Positions 40,801 through 52,563 of a stretch of DNA of 64,000 bases are shown in pieces. The stretch spans positions 10,480,599 to 10,544,598 of the forward strand of contig NC_088177.1 of NCBI RefSeq assembly GCF_028769735.1. Reading direction: 5' to 3'. The position numbers and the translations under genes are program-made. Each line of letters starts with the position of its first letter. Positions within the stretch are counted from its first letter, which is position 1. The notes under the pieces were generated by a model, which saw only the letters and a program-made list of their open reading frames with translations, did not search any database and was not told the DNA's origin. This stretch comes from Zonotrichia leucophrys gambelii (Eukaryota; Chordata; Aves; Passeriformes; Passerellidae).

Positions 40801-42753
40801 TGTAAAATGCACAAAATCACCACAGGGAGTGTGAGAGTTTTGGGTTTGGAGGCTGCCCCATGTCACGGTACAATCCTGCAGCACCTGGATGGTGGCACCT
40901 GCCCAGAATGGAAGAGTCCCACTGGGATGAAGAACACAGATCCTTGTGCCTGCAGCCCATGGAGCAACACTTGGAACCAGTTCTCCTTCCCAAGTGCTCA
41001 TCCTGGGGGGTGCAGCCCCCTCTTCACTGCTCATTGCTGCTGGGAGACCCTTCTGGAAACAAGGAATCCACCAGGGAGAGCAACCCTGAGGGCCCCGTGC
41101 TGGGGGTGAGACAAGGACATGGCAGCACTCCCATGAGCTGTAAGGCTCAAAGGAGCAACCCCAGCCTTGGGTGTCATGGAGGTGCTTTGTTTTAAGCAGT
41201 GAGGCTTTCACTAGACCTGCAGGTTGGGTAGAAATGAAGCTTCTCTTGGAAAGAGTTCAGGTCTTCACTGACAAAGAAAAAAAACAAAGCACGGCCTGAC
41301 AATTGATGGTAACGCACATGAGATGGAATCCAGGTGAAGACAGGAGAAGGTTTGAGGGCTCTTACCTCCATGAGCAGGTCAAGGTGAGCTCTCAGCCCTC
41401 TGCTCTCCATCTCCTGGTTGCCAGGGGAAGGGTTTTTGCCCAGCCCTCTGCCTCTTTCCCAGCCAGAGACAAAGTGAAGCACATCCAGTGTGTGACAGGG
41501 AGGAAGAAGCAGGATGAGCTGCCTCTCCATAACCAGACCCAGCTGGGTTATTCCTGCACAAGACAGCAATGAATCTAAGTTAAAATGATACCAACCAGAT
41601 TGAAATGCAATTAAAGGAGTCCCCTTAGGGTTGTGCATCCAATTAGTGGTGTACCTTTAATTACACCAGTGCAGTTCAGGAGGCACATGCTGAGAGGGCC
41701 AGCAGCCCAGAGCTGAAGCCTGCCTGGTGACCCATATCCCTGAGGTCCCAGAGGAGGGACATGAGGGTTTGCATCACCAACAGTGGCCTGCTCCTCCCCT
41801 GGGAAAGAGCTCCCAGAGGAGAAACACAGGAAGGAACCTTTTTCAGCTTTGTAAGAGCAATTTTCTCCAACAGACAGTTACTGGAAAGCAATTAAGATCC
41901 AGGTACTTCTAAAAGGTGAGAGCTTTTCACATGTACTTTTTTGTACATGACATTTCCCTCTTGCAGTGCCAGAATGTACCCTGCCTCCAGGAACCATGAA
42001 AGTTAAAGCAACAGAGTTGACTTTGATAAGAAAACTCATTAAAAAATTAGCAATGCAAACATTAAGAATTGCTAGAAACACCAGAGCACTTCTAGGTGTC
42101 CCTTGGCCATCTCTGTGGAGTTACATGAGGTAAAAGAAGTTTAGCCTTGAGCATAATTCCATCCCCAAAGCAGCCAGCTGTGAGTCTGGAGTATGGCTCT
42201 TGCTCTGGAGCCTCAGCTGAAGTCCCTGTCAAAGCCTGCAGTAAGGCTGCTCTGGACAGCAGCAGGCTGTGCAACCACACCTTGCTCCCCCAGATTCTTA
42301 TTTAAAATCCTGTCAAAGAGAGAAAATAAAGCTGAAGGAGACTCTCCTTTACCCATTGTACCATGAAGCCTGAGGGCTGGCATGTGTTGATAATCCAGGT
42401 ACCCCGTTTTAATGCAAACTCACATCACCACATGGAGCCCTGGGATCAATTCTGAGGTGCACAGAAGCAAATGCTTCATCATCTTCACGTGCTGCTTCTC
42501 AGGTGTTTCTTTAGGTACCTTCAATGTCAGTAAAACAAGCAAAAGCTGAGAGCATAGACTTAATCAGATTAACAATTATAACCATTCCCATCCATCACTG
42601 CAAAGCAGCTGCAGTGCTGCCAAATCCATTCTGCTGCAGGAACCTGGGGAATCACAGCCATGCCTGATCAGCCAGGCAAGGGCAGCTCTGGCTTTGCCAT
42701 AAAGAGGAAGAGAGCTGCTGGGGCCTCTAGCTGCTCAGAGTGACCCCAAGAAA
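37900..42753. other. Intergenic DNA between ABCA12 and BARD1, first part
   Basis: No exon chain or recognisable protein in either strand. Holds a 21-base poly-A run at 38742-38762, a CTCF-like motif at 39597-39612 in a short GC-rich stretch (39590-39735), and AT-rich stretches around 38400-38720 and 38880-39130 that could be conserved non-coding DNA (inference from appearance only). Confidence 0.6.
39597..39612 (+). promoter_or_regulatory. CTCF-like motif
   Basis: CCCCGAGGGGGCAGCA matches 14 of 16 positions of the CCASYAGRKGGCRSYR core as I know it. It lies in the ABCA12-BARD1 interval in a local GC-rich patch. Occupancy is unknown. Confidence 0.4.
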
Positions 42754-43311
42754 TGTTCAAAGTCTCTTTTCCCAGCCCAGCACTTGAAGGAGTCAGAGCT
42801 CTTCAGTTCTTGGTCTCGAGGTTGTTTATTGTATCTTATCTATAAAATTCTTTCTCCTGTCCTGCCAAGGTCCACTCAGCAAGACAGTCCAGGCACACTG
42901 CTGCCCCCTTAAAACTACATGTACAATATTTACAATTACTTTCCAATACCTATCACCTATGTTAGACACTGAGCTTCTACTCTAAACCAATCTAAAAGTG
43001 CCAACATCACAGCAGAAGATGGAGGCCAAGAAGAAGAAGGAGAAAGGCTGGACATGCCCAGATCCCTCCATCTTGCCCCCCTGAACCTCCATTCTAAAAA
43101 ACCCCAAAATCTACTTTTTCACTTTGTGATAAATTCACTATCATTCTACTTAGATTGTCGTGGTTTGCAGATCTCTATCTAAGGTTGGTAACTTGCTCCA
43201 CGGGTCATAATCAAACCCACAGGCATTTTGGGCTCTGTGCCAGGGTCTCTGAGCCCCCTGGCAGGGGTCTTGGCTGCTCAGGACAGCCAGAGAGATGTCC
43301 TGGCTCCTGAC
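42754..43311 (-). mobile_element. Solo LTR-like element, minus orientation
   Basis: On the minus strand it starts gtcaggagccaggacatctc and ends ...TTTGAACA. tttatt at 42825-42830 gives AATAAA on that strand, near the 3' end as expected. It fits a songbird LTR that I recognise by eye. No target-site duplication could be made out and no internal region remains. Confidence 0.6.
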
Positions 43312-46300
43312 GGAGAGCCATTGCTCAGCCTGACTCCTTTATTCATTTTTTATGAGCCAGAGCTCCCCAGAATTCCCAAAGCCTCTCTGAGGAGCCACAA
43401 AGGGAGTGATCCCTCCCAGGCTGGTGCTCGTGCTGCAATAAGACCCTGTGAGAACATTCCAGAGCACAGGCAGTGAGGCCTCTCCTCCCCCCTGTCTTTG
43501 CCATTCAGCATTTGACCATCCTCATCACACACTCAGCAAGGGCCTTTCTCCCCCACAATCAGCTCTTTGCCACACACAGGTGGATGGCAGCAAAGGCAAA
43601 GCTGGGGTGTTTGTTATAAACCACCCTGGCCCCCCGTTTGAGGGACACTCCTGCTCCTCAGGGCTGGGTTATAAACTGGGATGGATCAGGCACGATTAGG
43701 GAACACCATGCCATTGCAGCCATGGGGACCTTCACTGGGAGGATTTGGGCTGAAGACCAGGCAGTGTACAAGCATGTGCAACCTCTAAATGTCCTACAGC
43801 TGGACCCCCAGATGCCTGCAGGGGATGGAGATGCTCCCAGAGGAATGGGATGGTTTGCTCCATGCCTGCTGCCCTGCCTTTCCTGACAGTGGAGGCAGCA
43901 CAGCAGGGAGATGCAGCTTCAGACTGAGTTCATATTTCAACCACTCTGGGAATCCCATGTGCCACAACCACATAACTCTGTCAGCCTGCAGGAAAATGTC
44001 ATTCCTGGATGAGTGTCAGTGAGCTGTGAGAGCAAGAAACCTTCACAGCTCCCTTGGAGAGTCCTGATGTTGCAAGGGGTCATTTTTCCACTGCGAATAT
44101 CCTACATGAGGTGACTTCAGGGCTTGAAATCAGCTCATATATGATGCTAATATAGTGCCCCTGTGAAAAATAGAGCACCACTTCTCCCAGCAAGTGAAAT
44201 GGGAGAGATGAGTGTCCCCCCTGGAATGCTGAGTTCCTGTATTATCTCACCAGCCTCATCCTGTAAATCAAAGCTGCTGTGTTGTACTTCTCTGCCAGCC
44301 CCTTTGGCATTCCTGGCTTGGGCTGTGTGAGGGAGCACTTCATCCTATGAGGTTATAAAGTCCTTGGAACCACCTTGGGATGTGGGAAGCTGTTTTCCCA
44401 GCCACCCACCCAGGCTGTGGCATACAGAGGTGCTCAGCACCCACCTAGTGCAAACAGGAGGGTTTGTGGCAGGGCTTTCCCATCCCCATGGGCCTGCTGG
44501 CAGAGTGGGGCAGGAAAAAGGAGCCTGTGCAAAGGGTTTGGATGGCTCAGGGCTGGGGAATCCCAGCATGGGGCAGGGCAGGTGCAAGGCTGGAAGTGCA
44601 GAGGAGCTCACAAACCATCCTGCTTCCCTCAGGTGGATCAAGAGGAGGGATTACAGCAAAACCAGGGCACAAAAATAGGAATTGTGCTTGCAGCATGGTG
44701 CATTGGAGTGACAGACCCTGATAACCCTGAGGGGAGGGTGTGATGGTGTCACAGCTTGGCTCTCTTCCCTGCAGAGGCTGGAGAAGGCAGACCGGTTCCC
44801 AGAGGTTCCCAGAGAGAAACAGCCCCCCTGGCTCACAGGTCAGACCACTGTTTCTCCTGGAAGTTTATGGCAATCCTATTTGTGAATTAAAATGCAGCTG
44901 CCGAGGCTGCTGGCACAGGATTTACAACGTGGCCTCAAAATAGAGGAGAGAAGGAAAGCTGAACTCTCCTTTGATGTTTGCAAGTGTAAACTGCAGACCT
45001 GGGCTGAGCACACTGTAAATAAGGATCATTAATCATCAGCTAAGTGCCGTGCAGTCGCTGTTATTTACTATAACAACATAAATCACCAGGAGCCACTATC
45101 ATGTTAATTTGGATTTAGTACGGATTAGTATGGAAAAAATAATATCCTCACCTATTTGCAGAATCCATAACTTTACCTGTAAACACATACAGATGTGGCT
45201 TTTGTTCCTTGGTTTCCTCCAGGCATGATGAAGTCAGGAAGATGTTCTGGGAGCTCTCCATGTGAGGGACTGCCAACAGTTCAGGCCAAGCTGCAGCCCC
45301 ACAGAATCTCTCTTGTGCTGCCACAGGAAATCAGCACCGAGGGGCAAAGCAAGACCGGGAGGTCTTGGACCTGTTCTGTCACCCCCAGCCCCAGTGCAGG
45401 GCACAGTGCTGGCACTTGGCAGCTGCTGCATTGCACCCATGGATCTCTGCAGTAACTCCATGGGTTTTTACCTGCAGCTCAACCCTGGCTTTCACATTTA
45501 AAAAGCACCAGGCATGGGTTTTGTGGGATGCTGGAGCCTGCTGCTCCTCCCTTTGGAAGGAAGGCTTAGCAGGGAAGGAGCATTTCATTTTAAATTAAGG
45601 GAGCATTCCCCACATAGTTCATATTCCCCAGAAATGCCAGCTGCACTCCTTGCTGATTATTTTTTCCCCCTGATTTGACTTTATTCAATCTAAAAGGTGG
45701 GGCTGAGGCACTCGTGCACCAGAGCAAGGCTGGCAGGGCACCAACGTGACAGTACTCGGTGTTTTGGGTGTGGAACTCGTGCCAGATTGGCTCCATCCCT
45801 CTCCACAGCTCATTTCTAAATTTGGTGGTGACACAGCTTCACTGCCCAGGGATCCTTATCTCAGTGCTTGGGCACAGCATCTGTCTCTGCCCTCAAGCGC
45901 TCAGACAAGGTCCCCACTTCTTCTCTAGCCTCCAAAATAACTTGAAGTTTTTAAAGTGAAGCAAGTTTGTTGCTAAGAAATCACAGCATATTTCTTCCTA
46001 AAGTCAGTCCTGGTTATCAGCTTTGTCCTGGTGGAACTGGAGGTGCTGAGCCCTGACTGAAGGTGTGGAGATCCCTGACCAACCTCATGGAGGTCACCAG
46101 TGCTGCTTTAGCTGCAGGTTAGTCCTGATTAAGAATTAGGCCTTGATATCTGGGAAACAATTATGGTTTGCATTTTAAAAATGTAACTGGAAGGGAAAGA
46201 AAAAGAATTTGATTTTTTGGGGGTGTCACAAAGATTTCCCTTAAGCTTGAAGCTGCAATGATACTTTCCAAAACAGTCACAGGTGAAAAGAACAAAAGCA

Positions 46301-47813
46301 ATGTTTTACCTGCTCTTTGACTCCACTGGGTCTAAAAATGCAAGTAATTGCCTTTAATGGTCTCTGTCATTTTTAACCTGTGCTCTGTGTGTGCCAGAAG
46401 AACAGACATCAAACCAGGGTGAATCTCTCCAAGCATTGAGCCAGAGCTGAGGTTTGCATAAATTAAAACTGGGTTAATTATAATAATTCTACTGCAATAG
46501 GGATAGTATAATAAGATTAATTAGAGGGGGGCTAATAAGAGGATTCAAGCTATTCTAGTACAAAATCTGCACCCAGATTCTTCAGTGGTTTTCTTGGGCT
46601 TTTCTCCCACCCAGCTCAAGGGCAATCCAACATCTAAAAGCCACTGCAGAGCCTTGCCTGTGCTTTCCTGAGCAGCCAGGCTTGCCTCACACCAACCATA
46701 TGTCTGTCTCTGTCTGCTAGCAGCTTGCACCAAATATTTTCCTTTTTCATGGTGCCTGAGCAAACAAACACCATCTGTGGGCCTTGCTGAGGGAAATCCT
46801 GGCCCCCTGGTGCCAAAGGGAAGGCAGCCACACGTGTCCATGAGGCTGACATTTCTGACATCCACAGCCCCAGACCAGAACTTCCCTCTGCTCCTCAGCT
46901 CTGCCGATCCAACCAGCAGAGTCAGGACCTGGCATCTCCCAGATTTAAATTCGGATTTTATTGAAGAAAGGCTGGGTCCCATCAAAGCAGACTGCCTAGC
47001 CTGACCCAGGTTGGTGGGACTGCCTTGGGGTGGTGGGAGGTGGAAGAGGGCAAGAAAACTGTTTTTGGGTAACTCTGTCTTGGATGTACCCACCCTGCTG
47101 GGCGCTTTGGGCATTTTCCAGCCGTGCTGAAATCCCTCAAATCCCAGGACTGATTGGGACTTTTGGTCTTGCTTGACCTGCTTGGAGCCAGAGTTCTTGG
47201 AGGGCAGCTGATGTGGGATGCAAATTATTCCCTGTTCAGACTTTTTTCCTTCAGAAGTTAAAACTCTGGGGGACACCACCTAGTAGAGAGGGTCTGTGCC
47301 ATCTCTCCATGCACCCCAGCACTGGAGCAAGGGAGCATCTGCAGTTACTGCAGCAAAGGTGTGAACTCAGCTGGGCACAAGGTTTTCTCGTGCTTTGCTG
47401 CTCTCTGTTACTTGCCTTTCTGCAGGAAATCCCTTTTCTGGTCAAATCAGAAGAGTAATTTAAATTTTGTCAAATCCCCCACAGCTTTTGACCCATGTGA
47501 GCATTGACAGGGATCTCCTGCCGGGCGATGGGCAGGTGGAAATTACTTGTCACCTCTGGTGCTTTTCTGCAGTGCTGGGCCCAGAGCTTGTGCTCTGACC
47601 AAATCTTTTGTACAAGTGCCCTTTGGATTTAGCAATTCACACGGTGAAAGCAGAACCAATGAACCACAGGCTTCTCTGCTGCTGCCTTTAATTAAAAATG
47701 CCATGTCTAACACCAGCAGATGTTCCTGCTATCAAGACTCGAGGAATAATTTAATGCTGTGCAATGCAATGCTGACTGTGCTGCTTAGTCTGAAAGTGTA
47801 ATAGACTTTTTAA

Positions 47814-47835
47814 AATTATTATTATTATTATTATT
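47814..47835 (+). repeat. ATT trinucleotide microsatellite
   Basis: About seven ATT units, intergenic. Confidence 0.9.
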
Positions 47836-48594
47836 TCATTTGAGGGATCAATCCCTCAGCATTTGAAATCTGAAAATTTGGTAGTCAAAGAGCCCTAATT
47901 CAATTCCTGCACTGAAGGATCTCAGCAGCCCCATGTCTGTCAAACCAGCACTGCAGCCCAGGATGCCTCTGCGACCACGGTGAGCTCACAGGGCTTTGGG
48001 TGTGGGGCAAAATTGGCCCCAGAGGGGTGGCCTGAGGAGCAAACTAAGCCTGTGAAAGCCTGTGATTCAGACATTTGGGAAGAGAGGGAATTCAAGGATG
48101 AGGCTGCAGCTTCTCCAGTTTTTTCTGCGGTCTTCTGATGAAGAGGACCCATCCTGTCCCTTCTGTGGGTGTGCAGCACGTTGAGCTGAGCATCCTTTCC
48201 TGGCAGGGTGCAGAGGTTTCAGAATGTGCTCTGTATTCAGGTGGATGAGAGCAGAGGGATCCCCTCTTCAGGGAGCTTTGGCTCTTTTAACCCCTAAGAA
48301 AACAACAGATTTACAAAACTCAGTGGAACTGCTTCCCTCTGCACGGTACACAGTGCATCACATAATAATTGTATATTTGTTGAGAAACAGCTGGGGAGCT
48401 CCACTAAATGAATAAAATATCAGGTAGCAGTGCATTTCCATAAAAAGGTCCTTACCAGATGGGCAATGCTTTGAAATGAAGCACGAGGCAGGCGAGGATT
48501 TTTTCCCTCCCTCATCAGCCAGGGAGCTGAGCCATCCTTCAGCATGGCTTTGGTTCTGGAGCTCAGCATTGTTTGGAAATCCCATTTCCAGCCC

Positions 48595-48678
48595 AGCACG
48601 GTGAGGATGAGCCCTTCCTCAGCAGGGTAGTGAGGATGAGCCCTGCTATAGTGGGGTGGTGAGGATGAGCCACCCCAC
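48595..48678 (+). repeat. Short tandem repeat with a terminal hairpin
   Basis: gtgaggatgagcc recurs at 48601, 48630 and 48659. The last copy sits in the loop of a perfect 9-bp inverted repeat, gtggggtgg (48651-48659) with ccaccccac (48670-48678). Confidence 0.8.
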
Positions 48679-49471
48679 TGTATTAAGCACCCCACTCTGC
48701 ACTCTGAGGTGCAGAGCTGCTGATTCATGCACGCACCAAACGCTGCTGCCTCACTATATCACACCACTGCTGAAACCCCTTCACTGGCTTTCTGTCATGC
48801 AACAAATTTATTTTAAAGTGTGTGGGCCTTATAGTGCCTGGAATGGCTTGACTTGTACTTTAAATACTGCATAAACCAAATTTAGAGATATATTTCTTCT
48901 TCCCCCCAGCATTTTTTTTTGCTTCTGACTGTCCAACTGGTCGCAGTAATTCACTGCTGAAGAAGACATTTCTTAGATTTCCAAGACTGCCAGCTCCTTA
49001 ACCTTTATAAAATTAAGGAGAATGAATCATTTGTGACTTTTACATCTTTCTGGAACATTTGTTAGATGCAGGCTGCCCAGGGCAGTGCTTTGCCTCAGTT
49101 TAACTCAGTTGTAAATGTTTGTAAATTCCCACATAATGTCTCAGCACAATGGAAACTATTGCATCTGTGGATTTATTAAGAGAGGCACTAAACATATTTC
49201 AGCTGGAGGAAAGGAAGAGGAGGCACTTATCTGCTTTACTGTGCTATACACTATATATCGGCATCTCATATTTTGTGAACATAAATGCCAGGTTGACTCA
49301 AGAGATCTGTGGATCAAGTGTGGTTTGTAACCTGCTCCAAATGCTTCAAACTGCACTGAAGTTTCATCTCAGCAGTGAGGCCTTTTGCCATCTTTCAGCA
49401 TCCCTGGTGCACAGGGAGCTGCTGGGAGCTGGGTTTTTGGAGCACAGGATGAGCCAAGTAACAGGGACTAA

Positions 49472-49627
49472 GTTAAGGTAGGTTAAGGTTAAGGTGGTTA
49501 AGGTTGCACTTGGCAGCTCTTCATTCTTAAGGGAAAAATGACAGGCTTAGCTTATTTTCTTAACCTTATTCTTATTTTCTTAAGCCTTATTCTTATTTTC
49601 TTAGCTTATTTTCTTAGCTTATTTTCT
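49472..49627 (+). repeat. Two adjacent degenerate short-unit arrays
   Basis: First array 49472-49506: gttaagg-type units. Second array 49545-49627: repeats of ttattttctta with cttaaccttatt variants. The second contains the complement of the first (ttaacctt), so the two could pair. Confidence 0.75.
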
Positions 49628-50557
49628 GAAGGGACTTAAGTCCCCTGGCTTGCAGGGCTTGGGGACAAACTCCTCTGTGAGCAGCACACCCAGGGCACCT
49701 CTGCCTGCCCCTCTCCCTCCTCCAAGACAGGAAAGGAGGATGCTGTGCCCCACAGCAGCTCACTGCACCCAGATGACAGCAGGAAACGTTCTCCAAGTGC
49801 TGAGAGATTTCACAATTCCACATCCTGTGTGGAGCCAACTTCCCTGCACCTCTGTCTCATATTAGTAAAAAAGATAAATATTTAGCCTTCCCTAAAGAAA
49901 GAAAAAAAAGTAGAAAATTCACATTTTCAAGCTATGAAAGCAGAGGAGTGTGACCCTTGGAAAGTGTAGAACCTCCCTCTTGGAGGACATTAATAACTTA
50001 TTAAGAAATACTTTCAGCCCTGATTTAACACCCATTTAAGTAGAACTCCTTCTGCCTAGATAGGGTAAGGCTGAGACACCCCTCAGATGGCTGTTTTCTA
50101 CGATTGCCACAAACCAAATTTTGCAGCCATGTCCTTTTATGATGAAGTTCCCTCAAAGAATAACTTGCTCACTTTAATCACGTTTTCTCCGAGATTTATG
50201 GCTTGATGCTTATTCACTGGCGGAGCTTCTCCACGTGAAATGTCAGTAAGCCCGTTATAAATTGCTCCTGGCATTCCTGCTCTATCTTTTACTTGGCCAG
50301 GAGTATTCCTACCTGAAAGTGATAAATTCCTGCTATAACTACTTTATGTGCTCCAGTAATTACGCTGTAGAGGGATGGCGGGGGCTGCGTCCCTGTGCAG
50401 GTACCACCTAAAAAACATCAAGCTGCAAAAGTGGGAGACTGGGCTGGGGCTGGGATGCTGCAAGAAACACAGGCTGAGGGAAAAACCTGGAAACCCGAAA
50501 TAATGGTGTCTGGTAAGGTATCTCTGCCTGATATTTATATTTATGCTGTGTTAGACA

Positions 50558-51092
50558 TGTGAAAAACGCCAATCACTTGTTTTTAAATTTTTTAAAGTTT
50601 AATAGTAATAAAATGGTTATAAAAATAGTAATACAATTAGAGTCATAATAATTTAGAAAATTTGGATTAGGACAATATGAGACAATAGAAACAAAGAGTT
50701 ACGGACGTCCGGGTACCTTTTTCTGGGCAAAATAAGCTCAAAAAAGGACCCACAAACAGAGGATTAACCCTTAAAAACAATAACCTGTTACATATTCATA
50801 CACCTCATACATGGTGCATAAATTCCATTCAAACACAGGATTCTGTCTGGTCAGTGTCAACTTCTTCCTCTGAATCCTAACAGAGTCTTCATGGCTGAGC
50901 GAGGTGGGAAGAAGTTCATTTGTTCTGATAATGGAGCAATAAATTCATTTTCTCTGAAAGATTTAGGTGTTCTGTAGCTGCTATCTCTGTGCAAGTCCTT
51001 TCTTTAGAAAAAAAGCATCTTACATAGCATAGTTGCTATTTTAACATTTTGTTATAACCTAAAACTATATTTAACACACTACTGAAGAGAAT
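50558..51092 (-). mobile_element. LTR copy, minus orientation, 5'-truncated (left arm of inverted pair)
   Basis: Outer edge tgtgaaaaacgccaatcact at 50558. The sequence is the reverse complement of 51330-51867 at over 90% identity by eye, including shared variants. Homology stops at 51092, so about 87 bp corresponding to the start of the intact partner are missing. Confidence 0.75.
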
Positions 51093-51242
51093 TAATTAAT
51101 AAGAATTAAGACCTTCTTGAACCTCATGCTGTTGGTCTCAGCCCATCTAGATATCACAACACCATCTGAATTGATCTCCTACCCAAAACTGATGCTCCTG
51201 TGTACGTCTTCCCAGTGTCTCTGTATCTATAACAAACATGTC
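51093..51242. other. Spacer between the inverted LTRs
   Basis: 150 bp of unrecognised sequence between the truncated end of the left LTR and the TG start of the right LTR. It may be a remnant of retroviral internal sequence or the original host DNA; nothing in it decides. Confidence 0.5.
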
Positions 51243-51867
51243 TGTGAAAAATGCGTATTTTATGATTGGATTTTCGCAAATATTCAAATGAATATTATAT
51301 GTGTTGTGTTAGAAAGTAATGCTGTATTTATTCTCTTCAGTAGTGTGTTAAATATAGTTTTAGGTTATAACAAAATGTTACTATAGAAACTATGCTATTT
51401 AGGATATTTTTTTTCTAAAGAAAGGACTCGGATCAAGATAGCAGCCACAGGACACCTAAATCCTTCTGATAAAGAGAATTTATTGCTCCATTATCAGAAC
51501 AAACGAACTTCTTCCCACCTTGCTCAGCCACGATGACGCTGTCAGGATTAAGAGGAAGAAGCTGACACTGACCAGACAGAATCCTGTGTTTGAATGGAAC
51601 TTATGCATCATATATGAGGTGTATGGATATGCAACAGGTTATTGTTTTTAAGGGTTAATCCTCTGTTAATGTGGGTCCTTTTTTGGGCTTATTTTGCCCA
51701 GAAAAAGGTACCCGGATGTCCGTAGCGCTTTGTTTCTATTGTCTCATATTGTCCTAATCCAAATAGTCCAAATTATTATGACTCTAATTGTATTACTATT
51801 TTTATAACCATTTTATTACTATTAAACTTTAAAAAAATTTAAAAACAAGTGATTGGCGTTTTTCACA
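51243..51867 (+). mobile_element. LTR copy, plus orientation, apparently complete (right arm)
   Basis: Starts TGTGAAAAATGCG and ends GCGTTTTTCACA, giving TG...CA with matching 9-bp terminal inverted repeats. Contains a TATA-like catatatgag near 51611 and an ATTAAA close to the 3' end. No coding region. Ends about 540 bp before the BARD1 ATG, in the same orientation as BARD1. Confidence 0.75.
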
Positions 51868-52179
51868 CAGGGATCAGGGATGGGATGTGATATGAGGAAA
51901 TGGCTTCGAGCTGTTTGAACTTGTATCGTTATTTGCCACTACAGTTGGGAAGTTCTGACACTCTGAAGTAGACTTAGAGACTCGTGCGGAGGCATTTCTG
52001 CCATTACCTTGAAGATCAGAAGTTTAAACTATAACAAGTTTGATGTTCGTAGAGACAAAAAGACTGTCAAGACTGTCGAGCTATTCTTTCAGACCTAGTC
52101 GATCCTGACGACATTAACAGCCTATTTTCCCCGTAATTACTGCAGACTCCCACCCATGGAGCCGCACGTGAAGACATTA
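51868..52179. other. DNA between the LTR and the BARD1 CpG island
   Basis: Unrecognised, with more CpG than the surrounding intergenic DNA and a small direct repeat (agactgtc at 52063 and 52072). Not part of the CpG island by composition. No gene seen. Confidence 0.5.
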
Positions 52180-52408
52180 ACACCCAATTATCCTGCCACA
52201 CCCCGTGCTCCGGGCTCTCCGCCCCGAATTTCGCCGAGCCCGCCATTTCCCCGGCCCTCCCTCACGGGCGGCCCCGCCCGGCTCCCGGCGCGCGGGAAAC
52301 GCTGAGGGCGGGCAGCGCGCGCGCGGTCCCCGCGCCTGCGCAGAAGGGGCGGGCGGGGGATTCGGAGTGGCGGCGGGAAGCGCTGAGGGAAGCGCTGTGA
52401 GGGGAGCG
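52180..52408 (+). promoter_or_regulatory. BARD1: BARD1 CpG-island promoter
   Basis: A sharp rise in GC and CpG begins around 52200 and runs through exon 2. Sites seen: GCGGGAAA (52292-52299, reverse complement TTTCCCGC, the E2F consensus), cgcgcctgcgca (52331-52342, NRF1-like), GGGGCGGGCGGGG (52346-52358, Sp1/KLF-like) and a second E2F-like gcgggaag near 52373. No TATA box. E2F control would fit an S-phase repair gene. The transcription start site cannot be read from sequence. Confidence 0.75.
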
Positions 52409-52563
52409 ATGAGGGAGGCGCTGCGCGGACGCTCGGGCAACCAGCCGGCCCCAGTCAGCCCTCTCCGTCCCGCTGCCCCCTCCATGGCGCCGCCCGGGCA
52501 CACCTGGTCTCACACCCGCGCCGCGCTGGGGCGGCTGGAGAAGGCACTGAGCTGCTCCCGCTG
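52409..52563 (+). CDS. BARD1: BARD1 exon 1
   Basis: Encodes a short basic N-terminus (GRSGNQP aligns with human RSGNEP), then [17 protein letters not shown], the first RING helix and first zinc ligand. The donor gtaatg at 52564 splits the second Cys codon, the same position as in the human gene. Confidence 0.92.

Larger units (their letters stand above)
43312..50557. other. Intergenic DNA between ABCA12 and BARD1, second part
   Basis: No supported gene. Contains a (TTA)n microsatellite at 47814-47835, a three-copy ~30-bp repeat near 48595-48671, TTAAGG-like and TTATTTTCTTA-like arrays at 49472-49627, and stretches with conserved-element character near 44880-45190 and 50120-50360. A 244-codon open frame at 46545-47279 on the minus strand has no recognisable domain. 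Confidence 0.6.

Noticed and set aside
46545..47279. 244-codon minus-strand open frame in the intergenic region
   Set aside because: No recognisable domain, no signal of splicing or promoter, and composition like its surroundings. A protein search with no hit outside close relatives would confirm this; conserved hits would overturn it.
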